Source: Beroe ovata
Taxonomy: Eukaryota > Ctenophora > Nuda > Beroida > Beroidae
Assembly: GCA_946803715.1 (NCBI GenBank)
Contig: CAMPET010000011.1
Location: 395,400-459,399 of the forward strand
Length of the DNA stretch: 64,000 nucleotides
Direction of reading: 5' to 3'
Positions within the stretch are counted from its first letter, which is position 1. Each line of letters begins with the position of its first letter. The notes under the pieces were generated by a model. That model ran no database searches and was not told the DNA's origin. It saw only the letters and a list, made by a program, of their open reading frames with translations. Position numbers and translations under genes: made by a program. This document shows, in pieces, positions 32,701 to 43,955 of this stretch.

Positions 32701-35376
32701 TCTACTGATCATGTTCGAAGTGTACAAGGTGAGTTTGCCAATCACTCAATAAAAACTACGTATCACTCTTTTTTTAGTATCTCTCATTCACATTTGAGCT
32801 ATATTAGGATGACCTACTCGTCATGTGACTTCGAACCTCGTATTTGGGATGAAATAAGAATTTGGGCGCGGTTTCACGGCGAGTATGAACTCTAAGTGAT
32901 CGTTAAAGGGTTGATATTTGTAATGACAGAGTAGGAGAGTATAAAAGTGTGGGATCAATCACTTCACTTTCTACCGATGCTCAGATCAGAAAATTTTTTG
33001 TTTTATTTCCATGCAAACACTATGCATTCCCATGCATTTTTGGGCGCTGAATTGATTCCCGGGCGAATTTTGGCCCCATCTCGCTTCCCTGAGGAGCTGT
33101 ATGTCATGTGACTTCTAACCTTGTGTCCGATAAGAAAGTGGAATTTTCCCCGATTTCCCAATCAGCTAGCTCTCCAATTCCTTCAGATTCGAATTCCACG
33201 TCAAAAAGTAGGCCAGAAACACTATATTTCAGCATGTCACGTGCAGAAATAATCTTGGCCTATTTGTGTGTCCCATTGATTTTCGCGTTTTTGTAGCGTT
33301 TGCTTCCCAGGGGAGAGAAATCGTCATCTGGGCGTGGTTTCACGGCGAGTATGAACTATACATGATCGTAACGAGGGTTGATATTTGTAGTGTGAGAGTA
33401 GGAGAGATGATTTGGTGAAAAATTGGTGTCGTAAGTGCCGGTAAAGACTTCATTAGAGACCCTCAAAAACGGAGTATAAAAGTGTGGGATCAATCACTTC
33501 ACTTTCTACCGATGCTCAGATCAGAAAATCGAGGAAAATTTTTTTGTTCTATTTCCATGCAAACACCATGCATTCCCATGTATTTTTGGACGCTGAATTG
33601 ATTCCCGGACGAATTTTGGCCCTATCTCGCTTCCCTGAGGAGCTGTATGTCATGTGACTTCTAACCTTGTGTCCGAGAAGAAATTGGAATTTTCCCCGAT
33701 TTCCCAATCAGCTAGCTCTCCAATTCCTTCAGATTCGAATTCTACGTCAAAAAGTAGGCCAGAAACACTATATTTCAGCATGTCACGTGCAGAAATAATT
33801 TTGGCCTATTTGTGTGTCCCATTGATTTTCGCGTTTTTGTAGTGTTTGCTTCCCAGGGGAGAGAAATCGTCATTTGGGCGTGGTTTCACGGCGAGTATGA
33901 ACTATACATGATCGTAACGAGGGTTGATATTTATAGTGTGAGAGTAGGAGAGATGATTTGGTGAAAAATTGGTGTCGTAAGTGCCGGTAAAGACTTCATT
34001 AGAGACCCTCAAAAACGGAGTATAAAAGTGTGGGATCAATCACTTCACTTTCTACCGATGCTCAGATCAGAAAATCGAGGGAAAATTTTTTGTTCTATTT
34101 CCATGCAAACACCATGCATTCCCATGTATTTTTGGACGCTGAATTGATTCCCGGACGAATTTTGGCCCTATCTCGCTTCCCTGAGGAGCTGTATGTCATG
34201 TGACTTCTAACCTTGTGTCCGAGAAGAAATTGGAATTTTCCCCGATTTCCCAATCAGCTAGCTCTCCAATTCCTTCAGATTCGAATTCTACGTCAAAAAG
34301 TAGGCCAGAAACACTATATTTCAGCATGTCACGTGCAGAAATAATTTTGGCCTATTTGTGTGTCCCATTGATTTTCGCGTTTTTGTAGTGTTTGCTTCCC
34401 AGGGGAGAGAAATCGTCATTTGGGCGTGGTTTCACGGCGAGTATGAACTATACATGATCGTAACGAGGGTTGATATTTATAGTGTGAGAGTAGGAGAGAT
34501 GATTTGGTGAAAAATTGGTGTCGTAAGTGCCGGTAAAGACTTCATTAGAGACCCTCAAAAACGGAGTATAAAAGTGTGGGATTAATCACTTCACTTTCTA
34601 CCGATGCTCAGATCAGAAAATCGAGGAAAATTTTTTGTTCTATTTTCATGCAAACACCATGTATTCCAATGTATTTTTGGACGCTGAATTGATTCCCGGA
34701 CGAATTTTGGCCCTATCTTGCTTCCCTGAGGAGCTGTATGTCATGTGACTTTGACTTGTTCCAAGAAGAAATTGGAATTTATCGAAGTTTCTCGATGAGC
34801 AAGCTATCTAAATTCTTACTGCTAATATCAATAGAGTATTTAGCAGTGTAGATGACCTCTAAACTATGACAGCTGATTGACAGTGACTTGCCAACCCCCC
34901 CTCAGTTGAGAAACAAAGGAGAACTCTCGATATCTGCATCCAACACAATTGTATCCATCTACTGTTCCTGCTTTCCTATCGGAGCATGCATTGGTTCCTT
35001 TGCAGCAGGCATCTCTTCCCTTTTCTGCAACTTCCAGTGGGCAACTGGTGGCATTGGGATGATTTTCACCATACAGGTTTTTATCAAACTCAGAGAAGGA
35101 GAATGATTCGCCGCAACGTTGCTAATCTATGCACTCACTTGTCTATGTCATAGAGCACTCACTTGTCATAGAGCACCAACTAAATCATTGAGCACTTTTT
35201 CAATCACAAAGCCAGTAGCACTTACCAAAGAATATAATATTCTCCAGTCAGTCCTGGCCTTTGTCTACTGTTGGAGAGTTAAACGACTGAAGAAGAGTTA
35301 CAATCGTGAAGAGACAAGCCCTATCCTCGGAGCTGAGAGTCAGATCAAAACATACAATACTGAGGCAGATTCATGA
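29742..35376 (+). CDS. Major facilitator superfamily transporter, SLC18B1-like
   Basis: Complete gene of 11 exons: 29742-29829, 30065-30176, 30390-30497, 31056-31135, 31356-31506, 31747-31912, 32060-32189, 32389-32489, 32624-32728, 34906-35076, 35248-35376. It gives 446 residues with about 12 hydrophobic segments. The region LRILCGISTGALAATSFSV followed by EAALNGAQAFGPFLGSVLF and GGYRLALWVPG matches the TM4-TM5 signature of the DHA1/SLC18 group (RxxxGxGxA, then GPxxGxxL), and the closest animal family by eye is SLC18B1, the vesicular polyamine transporter. Substrate and location are inferred only. Intron 9 (32729-34905) holds the 546-bp array. The short C-terminal tail EETSPILGAES resembles an acidic dileucine-type sorting motif. 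Two identical donor-like sites follow exon 1 (29830 and 29853). Confidence 0.82.
31170..31345. repeat. (CA)n microsatellite with assembly join
   Basis: CA-rich tract in MFS intron 4 with a single n at 31282. Confidence 0.95.
32820..34815 (+). repeat. 546-bp tandem array in MFS intron 9
   Basis: A partial, internally deleted unit (32820-33104), three units starting near 33105, 33651 and 34197 with an exact 546-bp period, and a degenerating end after 34743. The second and third full units are almost identical, so the expansion is recent. Each unit contains tataaaagtgtggg, a taccgatgctcagatcag block, and an open stretch of 62 codons without an ATG. Confidence 0.95.
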
Positions 35377-35662
35377 CAGATTATTTAAGAGGGGTGATTC
35401 ACATTGCGATTTGCATGATCGACCAGTGAGATTTGATGAAATTGGCCAGTGTTTAATATTCAAGATCGCGTGATAATGCAGACATGGGGATGACCGTTCG
35501 TTTTCATTATCAATTTATCAAGACGTAGATTATCGACCCAACCGAATGTTTCGTTTTTCAAAGTTATCACTATCAGACGGGTCTGAATATCCAAAACAGA
35601 GTAATCTACACTCCATTTTGTTAGTATGACAGTACAAATGAATGCATGATGATGATGATAAA

Positions 35663-35668
35663 AATAAA
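35663..35668 (+). terminator. Candidate poly(A) signal of the MFS gene
   Basis: AATAAA, 287 bp after the stop codon on the same strand. Position only. Confidence 0.35.
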
Positions 35669-38600
35669 TCACTTTTAACTCCTATTGAGACCTTTTTATT
35701 GACTGCATAGTGCATACTAATGCAACATCATATGGTGATTTAAACTCACCTCACAGTTGATGAACCGATTCTTTTCTATCTGATCTCTGATCTCTAATCT
35801 CTGTTACTCATCACTCATCAGTGTGATCTTCAACGCTCGTCGGTTCCATGAATTTGAAATCCTATAATATTGAAAATTTATTTCTTGTTTAAATGGAAAT
35901 GAAAGATTCACCAATCTTCTCACTTTTTGGTAGTATGAAAGGTTGATCATGAATTAAACAAACTGAATACCAGTATATTATGGTTGTACCTGTCAAAATC
36001 AGGTTGAATCACTAATAGTAATATTTAAATCACACTTAATTCTCATATTACCCAACCACTCAAACACAAAATCTGTTGAACTTTCGGGAAAAACACATTT
36101 CTATTTGACCAGACGATCTAAAAGCAGATTGTAGAGTAAGCTCATCTTAATATGCCCTGTTGATAGATTAACTCAAAAATTGTCCCCTGACTCAAGTCCT
36201 CTGAACCTATTCCATGTTTTAGCAACACCAATCCCATTTCTAAGTCCTGTTCATGGTGCAGATCAACCATCGTTGACACAACGAGGGGACACTTGCATCA
36301 ATGTTCTTGAGATTACTCAATACCAACAAAGAACCCGCAAGTCTCTGTTTCTAAGGGTTTTTAGGGTACAGTCTCTGTCTTTTAGGGCGATAAGGTCGTG
36401 AGGGGCTCACGGCGTGAGGGTCGGCTCCTCACTTGAGACTTGAGAGAATTTAGTCTCGCTGGATAAATTCATCACTTATTGAATGATCGGGTCTGGGAGC
36501 TGAAAAGGAGTACCTTTTCACTAAGGTCATGCAATTGCAATTACACAACTACTAGTAGTAGTACTCCCTAGTAGCTAAGTAGGTATGTTGACAAGTACTT
36601 AGTCAACAAGGTCAATACTGTGAATCAAACTCGGAATTTCGATGGGCCGTCTTACTCACCTCAACCTAGAGGGGACAATGAAGTTGATCTGGATCTAATG
36701 ATTCGTACATAAACGATGAAGCACAGACTCGTCAAGGACTCTTATCCCTGAAAAGTAAATGATCCCGTCAATCTGTCGATGAAAAATTTATTTTCAAAGA
36801 TTCATTATCTCTCAATTAGGAGTCAATTAGGTCAAAATTGAATAAACTTACAACACTTTATGCTCTAGTAGATGTTGATTAACTCCTTGCCATTGTAACA
36901 GGCTATGATTTCTCGACGTCTTAAATCGTTGGTCTGGTTTTCAAGTACCTACTGAGCCAATCCCCAGATATAATATTCGTGTTTGATCAGCACAATTCAA
37001 ATTAAATTCACATAACGATAGAAAATAATGTAAGCTTCTTAATAATTCAACTTCTTGATAATCTTAACTTCTAGTTCACTTTATCGATAACCGATATCAA
37101 CTCGATCACCGATATCGATAACCGATATCAACTCCAGAAACTATGTAAGTTTTGCATGAATTCTCATTCAAGTTCTCGACAGGAGTCAACGTCCGAATAC
37201 CGATTCGGACACTCATCAAGTGTTAATGAGTCTGACAGGAAAGATGGAGAGTGAAGAAATGGACAGATTCATAAACATCGACTTCTTCTTGATAAGTATG
37301 TTTCCAATTCAAATTCAAGAACCGATGTGTAGACCGAAAGGAGAGAGATTATTTGATTTCCATTGGCTACACATACCACAGCTCAAGGAGTGACGCAGAC
37401 AGTTTATTATTCTATCAGTTTAAATCGTATTAAGTATTTTCTTATCAAATAAAAGTTATAGAAATAGAATAGAATAAATAGCATTATCAAGCATCAAGAT
37501 TGACAGTTTACGGCAGTGGTACACCGTAATTAATTTCCCCAAAATGAGTGACTTGATGCTCTACATCAGGGGACAGATACACCAATAAAACATGTTTTCT
37601 GTCAAAAGAGACAAAAGTGGAAATACAGCGATCCAGCACTATCGGCAGTTATGAGATAATTACTGCCACTAATTGATTATGGTGACAGTAAAGAGTCTCA
37701 TTAGCTTGCACAAGAAATAACTTATTCAACATTAAATACAATCAAGATCAATATTAAGCATGATATACGGCGATAGTATCGCGATAAACATGTCAAAAGA
37801 TTAATAATTTATTAAGTAATTCTGGCACCAGAGTATGAGTTGGATACTACTTGGTAAAACTCGTGGTAAGAACAGTGAGAAGTCTCCGGCGAATTTCTTC
37901 CGATGCCTGCTTTTGGACTATTACAGACCCCCTAATGTCAGAGATTTCTTCTACTAAGTGGGGACTACCAAGCTGACTCTTGAATACTATGAAACCTATG
38001 AGATTGTCAAGAGGCGTGCTACACTATCATCTAATTGGACATGGAGTCACGGATTCGGCTGTTGTAGAATACCCTGAACCACATCTGATATATGTTACGA
38101 CCTAAAAACAGAGAGCTCACAAGTTCTTCCAATAAGTTATTTTCACATTAATTGGTTTCAAACTGGCTGCAGCCCAGATGAAGTCACTAGAGGAAGCCAC
38201 TCGGTGAAGAGAAACGTAATTATAGAAAGTGGCATTTAACTTCAAGGGAAACTGTCTCTCAGAAATAGAGGAATGAAATGGATAATTAATAATTCAAGGA
38301 AGCTGCATCCTCTGGACTAACATATATTTTTCAAGCTCCAGCACATAAATGTCGCAGCCCCATAATATTGATTTACTAGGGGAGGCCATTATAGGTGAAT
38401 AGAAATGCGAAATCCCATGAGCAGGAAGCAGAAGATATGTTGTATATAAGAGATATCGAAGTTGAAGTAGATATACAGTACCTACAACACACTGAGGATT
38501 CCTATTTCTAGTTCAATCTAGGACAGAAGGTATGATATACAGGAAAGTCATCTGTCCTGCGTAGTATCCATACATATATCAGTCACATGCCTACTGTTTC

Positions 38601-39834
38601 ACTCTTGGTTTAATGTATCTGACAACGACTGCATGCTCCCCACACGCAGTACCGAATACCAATCATGTAACTGTCATATCTTTACACAATAAAGATATGT
38701 CACCGAATAAAATAATTATACCATACTTGAACTTTAATTCAAAATCCTGTGTCGAAAGGTGTGAACACTGAAATTTGGCGGGAAAAATACACGCGCGGCG
38801 CGCGCTCGAGAAAGCGTCGCGCGCAGCATACATTCACAAATAGCACTCTAACAATGTCACCGCCGCTTCCAGAAGTTCCATATTTCTGAAGAAAGCTGTA
38901 GCGAAGTCAGATGAAAACATCAACTTCATGTATCAAGTTGTAGTATGAAGTAAGTGAAGGGAATTCAGGAATCAAGTCTACAAGATACTTGTTGTTTGTA
39001 ACAGTAGACTTGCCAATATGATTGGGCAAGATTGCAACTGGCAAGCAAGAAGAAAACAGAAATAATCGCGATCTATATTATTAAGGAAGAAGGAATACTT
39101 AGTCAGAAAGTAAGAGACAAGAAAGATACAGTCAAGAGTGGGGAAACTGTGCATAACTTAAAGGCCTCCCGAACTCTAGAAACAACTTTGTCTAATTGTC
39201 TAACAGGTTGTACTACGCAACAACAGAACAACATTCGAAATTTCTTCTTCTTTTATTTATCTTATAGGATGTTGGGTCAAGAGACCTATGTCTATTGCAA
39301 GAGGCATATTAATGGTTGAGCAAACTATTTGGTCAAACCACACCAAAGAGAGCAAGAAACAAAGCAACAATAGCGGCAGTTATCCTAATCCGTAGTCAAT
39401 CAGGGTAATCGGAAATTTTCAGCAAGACATTCAGTTACAACAGTCGACTTTACGACTTCCACTCCCACCACAAGGAACCACGACCTTACACGCACAGAGA
39501 CAATTCTCGTGAGACATTGCTTCGAATGATAATTATAGTAAAAAGGTTTACAATTCAATTATATTCATTACTTCGAAATTTATTAAGCATAATGAAGTCC
39601 TATCTTTCACAAATCACGTGTGATTACGATAACATGTTGTGGTGCAGTTTCGTGCTTTAACTGGAATGAACTCACCGGCAATATTCGAAACCCTGTTGAG
39701 TTACGCGCTGACATGCCACGTTCAAGTGGAGATCTCCCATGATCCCAGGACAAGGAACTGAACGTGTAAAATACCCAGGTAGGTTGAAAAGCTGCACAAT
39801 TACAGGGAAGTAGATGTAGCGCAACAAAATATCT

Positions 39835-39925
39835 AGTATAGATATATCTATTATCTTGTATAGATATATCTAGTATAGATATCTAGTATAGATATATCTA
39901 GTATAGATATCTAGTACACAATATC
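39835..39925 (+). repeat. tatagatatatctag tandem
   Basis: Five imperfect palindromic units with ctagtatagatat cores in gene-free DNA. Confidence 0.85.
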
Positions 39926-42512
39926 TAAGTATGTCAAACTTCACGCGGAATACCTGCAAATGAGGTAAGAACTAAGAGGTACATCGGGATAACAGACAGC
40001 AGAACGATTTCATGGCACATCCAGAGAAAATCATCGCCACTACGCTGGGTAGAAAGTCAACGATGAAAACTTGTCTATACTTATACACAATAACTGTTCA
40101 TTCTATTTCAGTGTTGGTTGATATGATTAACTTTTTGATAAAAAGGTACGGAAGCTTGTTTTAAGAAAGGTACTATTGGATAATCTCTGTCTCAGCTCTG
40201 TCAGAGATTAGGAGTCAACCAGTAAGATACAGTGTCGGGCAGGAGTAGTGGAACACGGCAACGAATCGTAAGAGATGAGGTGCGAGGAAATTTCATGGTA
40301 AGATTCACACTCGAAAGATTAAAGCTTGTCCAAGAACACACCCTGAAAGTCAATTACGAAAGATTATAGCTTGTCCAAGAACACAATAGTTGGTGAAAAT
40401 GAGGACAAACTAACATTGATTTTAAAAATTACATCGATATTATTAGATATTGAAGTCTTTATGATTTATCATTACATTAAATGTCGATGAATTATATATC
40501 CAACTAGATAACTAGATCACTTTGAGTAACCATTCTCCTCGCTGGCTTGTACACAGCTCGCGAGCTCAATTTAAACAAAGTGGATTGGTCGAGTTATACC
40601 GATATAATTCTATGGGTAGGTATTAACGATTTCAAAGTCTGAAGCAAGGCGCAGCTGTAGCATTGCTCCTCAATGCAAGACTCTACAGCCTGGGAACAGA
40701 ATGGTATAAAACTATAGCCATCAGATCTCAAGAGATGACGCCACTGGCTGTTGCTATATTCTACTTCAACACGGCGTGCCACAACTAAGTGTTGGGAAGG
40801 ATTTCACGAGAACCGTGTCAAGCAAAAACGGTTTAAGCTAGAACAAGAACACAATTAAAATTCTAGTGGATAGATTTAAATATATAATCGGTCTATAATA
40901 TAATAACTTGGTCCAAGGAACTTAGTTGTTTCATTGCTCATTTGTTAATATCAGAAATTGGAAGGCGTTACGGGAAAAGTCAGGCACCTGTGGTGGAGGG
41001 CTTTGGCCCAATCCTGGATTTCCCACGGGAATTCGGGGAGAGTCTCAGAAATCACCGTCAACCGTACTGAGTAAGTTAGCCACACTGATAGAACTTATTT
41101 GCCGTATTTAATATAACGACCACAATATTCTATACTGAATTTTTATCCTGAATCTTTGAATATGTTGTATTGAGGCACAAATCGTCTACATAAAAGTTTA
41201 AAATCTAAGTTATACGAGTAGTTTATAATTCACAGTAGAATCAACTATTGCTCTATACATCGTTGATGGATCATTGAAAACATATGAACACTGTGCAGTC
41301 CGATGTCATATCATCAGAAGGTTCTTCTGGGGTGAAATTCGCACAGGAAGGCAGGCTGCAAGCACGTAATAATGAGTCGCGCTACCCGTCCATAACTATC
41401 GAGCTCATTTTGGAAAATCTATTTTAGTTGCAACGACGTTCAAGAGACTTAAAGCGCGCACACACGCTGTGTGTATGTCCTCAATAAAGCGGAATAAACC
41501 ATGCTAAGCTCTAAGTCTCTAGTAAGAACTTGAATTCGGCAACGATACGATATCTTACGATTTAGTATATTTTTGAACCCTGTCATTTTTTTAAGTCGAG
41601 GAGTGAGATTTTGAACAGTCTTCTGGATCATGTCCTTTTGTCCTTTGTTGAATTAATGTGTGAGTGACTGAATGGTTCTATATATTTATGGCACTGGATT
41701 TATGGTTCCATATAATAGTTCCTAAGAACAAGTGTCTTAACTGAGCAGGAATTTGTTGCATAGCACGTTGCTAATTCCACCGAAGTTTGCTGCACTATTT
41801 TTTCACCAAGGGAACGGACATGAATGGAACGCGGTCCAAGTTTTTCAAATTGTGTGAAGTTTGTCATGACTCCTGATTCAGGAGTCATGAGTGTATCAAT
41901 TGTGAGAATTTTGTCAACAATGTGCCCTTTGTGGGAATTTTGTCAAGAGCGTTGATCTAACAAAAGCTGTGGTGACGTTGGTAGAACCCACATCACCACT
42001 GGGCCCTGCAGGATAGAATGTTTTGCAGTTCTTGAGAACAAATGGGAATAAAGTTTTTTCCGGGTGATATGAATGTTCATGAGCCTGTGTTTGGTCATTC
42101 AACTTCTGCGAGCAGAAGGTAGATTCAACACAAGGAGCAGAAGGTACATTTAACACAAAGTAACTGCTAGTTCCCGAGAACAGTCGTGCATAATAGAAGG
42201 GAGTTTATTTCTGGGTGAGTGAATTGATCAAATGCCATACCTCACGTTGAAGCAGAGTACTACTTCCACGTGTTGAGGGAGTTTAAAACACTCGGCTCAG
42301 AAGGGTGCATATCACTTTCTCCCACTGTGGGATAGTTGCGTTGTCCTCAATCAATGACACACACACACACACACACACCTATATAATTCTCTCATTATAA
42401 CATGGTACTGACCATAGAGGACTGACATGAGACACTTCACTGACATAGGTACTTACACATCTAGTCCATCATAACATAAGCATGCTGATACAGTAATTCT
42501 CCTTCAGATTAC

Positions 42513-43955
42513 ATGGCAATTTTGTTTCCTGCCTTCTTGATGCTGGTGATGGTGGCTAGCTTGGCAGAGTCCAAGGCTTCTATTGACGACATACCAGCTC
42601 TGTTCCAGAACACGATTACAAAGTGGGATGTCAAGGTTCGAGACAAGAGGGACCTTGCTGAGCGGTATGCCAGGCTGGTCACAATGAAGAGAGATCTGGA
42701 TATGACTACCAGTGGAGGAGAGCTACTCGATCATCTCAACAGATACTCTGTCAACAATGACGAGGAGCACGAGACTCTCATGGGTAAGATGAGGAAAAGA
42801 CGTGCTGCAGCCGTCGCTGAATCCGACGAGGTCATGCTACCAACTCTCGCCAAGAGAAGTGACGAGAGTACTGATCTTCCCCTGGAATATGAGTATTGGG
42901 AGAAAACACTTGGTCTACAGGAGCCGGTTGGAGACCAACTGGGCTGTGGAGCTTGCTGGGCCTTCCCCCAGGCGGTGGCATTACAGGCACTGTACAAGAA
43001 CCTGACTGGTGAAGAAGTGGACCTCTCGGAGCAATTCCTCATTGACTGTGCCTCTGAGGATGGACAAGGATGTGAAGGTGGTACTAGCAAAGAAGCCTAT
43101 GAGTTCATAATCAACAACAACAACTTCATTGCCAGTGAGGAAGAACTGCCGTATGAGGGATACAATATACCGTGTGAGTACAGTGACGAGGACATGACTG
43201 CAGAAAAAAGTGCTCTTAAACTGGCATGGGTGACGTATAAAGCCAATCTTCCTAAAGAAGAAACAACCATCATGACTTGGCTCCTCAACTGCCCAATTTC
43301 GATGATTACAAAAATTTCGGAAACCTACATGAGCTACTACGGAACTGGCTTGTTTGAGGACAATCTCAGTCCCAACATATTTACACATGCCCAGCTTCTT
43401 GTAGGATACACAGAGAACTCCTTTAGATTGAGAGGGAGCTATGGTACGGACTGGGGTGATAACGGCTACATTAACTACAAGCGATCCACCTTCCTGTCAA
43501 GCAGTGTCCTGTCGACAGCACACATGGTCGGCATGGCTAAAGCTCGAGACATCCAGTATGCGTTCTGTAACGATGCAGCAGTAGCCACCTGGACCGTCTG
43601 CAGAGAATCATGTCTGGCCATGAACAGTGGGGATGAGACAGGATGGGACCTGGCTGTAATTCCCACGAATATGCACAACGAGCAAGTCCGGGGTATGGCG
43701 GATGAGATGTGGCCCGGTGTTAAGAGTAAGGACAAGTTCAACTACCTGTGGATAGGTCTGTACAACCCCGAGAAGGGCTATGATTCGCACTACTGGCTCG
43801 GAGAGGTGTACAGTTACCAGTACAACAACTGGGAATACGCTACAGACAGGACAATGAAGTACACTCTCATCAACAAGAACACTGGAGAGTGGATAAGCAA
43901 GAATTCGGAAACTTTCTCCGCCCGGGGCGTGTGTAGCAAGACCACGGACTACTAA
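42513..43955 (+). CDS. Papain-family (C1) protease-like protein with C-terminal C-type lectin-like domain
   Basis: Intronless CDS of 480 residues. A signal peptide (~1-21) precedes a pro-region with dibasic sites RKRR (94-97) and KR (114-115). The C1 domain runs ~120-340: oxyanion Gln142, CGACWAF with catalytic Cys148, LSEQFLIDC, GCEGG, PYEGY, and THAQLLVGY with His292. In the block that normally reads NSWG the sequence is RGSYGTDWG, so the catalytic Asn is Gly308 and the following Trp is Tyr310. From ~351 to 474 a C-type lectin fold follows, with cysteines at 352, 363, 367 and 474, WIGL at 413-416, HYWLGEVYSYQYNNW, and a late Trp460. Its EPN/QPD and WND sugar-calcium motifs are not evident. 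Likely secreted or lysosomal, possibly digestive or immune. Activity may be weak or lost. An acceptor ctccttcag lies 5 nt before the ATG. Confidence 0.88.
   Translation: MAILFPAFLMLVMVASLAESKASIDDIPALFQNTITKWDVKVRDKRDLAERYARLVTMKRDLDMTTSGGELLDHLNRYSVNNDEEHETLMGKMRKRRAAAVAESDEVMLPTLAKRSDESTDLPLEYEYWEKTLGLQEPVGDQLGCGACWAFPQAVALQALYKNLTGEEVDLSEQFLIDCASEDGQGCEGGTSKEAYEFIINNNNFIASEEELPYEGYNIPCEYSDEDMTAEKSALKLAWVTYKANLPKEETTIMTWLLNCPISMITKISETYMSYYGTGLFEDNLSPNIFTHAQLLVGYTENSFRLRGSYGTDWGDNGYINYKRSTFLSSSVLSTAHMVGMAKARDIQYAFCNDAAVATWTVCRESCLAMNSGDETGWDLAVIPTNMHNEQVRGMADEMWPGVKSKDKFNYLWIGLYNPEKGYDSHYWLGEVYSYQYNNWEYATDRTMKYTLINKNTGEWISKNSETFSARGVCSKTTDY

Larger units (their letters stand above)
35377..42512. 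other. Long stretch without a supported gene
   Basis: About 7.1 kb, AT-rich, with many short stops in all frames. Visible items: a poly(A) hexamer at 35663-35668, ccgatatcgataacc palindromes at 37080-37135, a tatagatatatctag tandem at 39835-39925, a duplicated attaaagcttgtccaagaac-like block at 40318-40385, and (CA)n at 42357-42378. No family similarity seen. Confidence 0.6.

Noticed and set aside
33108-34388. Three identical 62-codon open frames as repeated genes
   Set aside because: They lie in recent tandem copies inside an intron, lack an ATG start, and match no family. Identity follows from copying.
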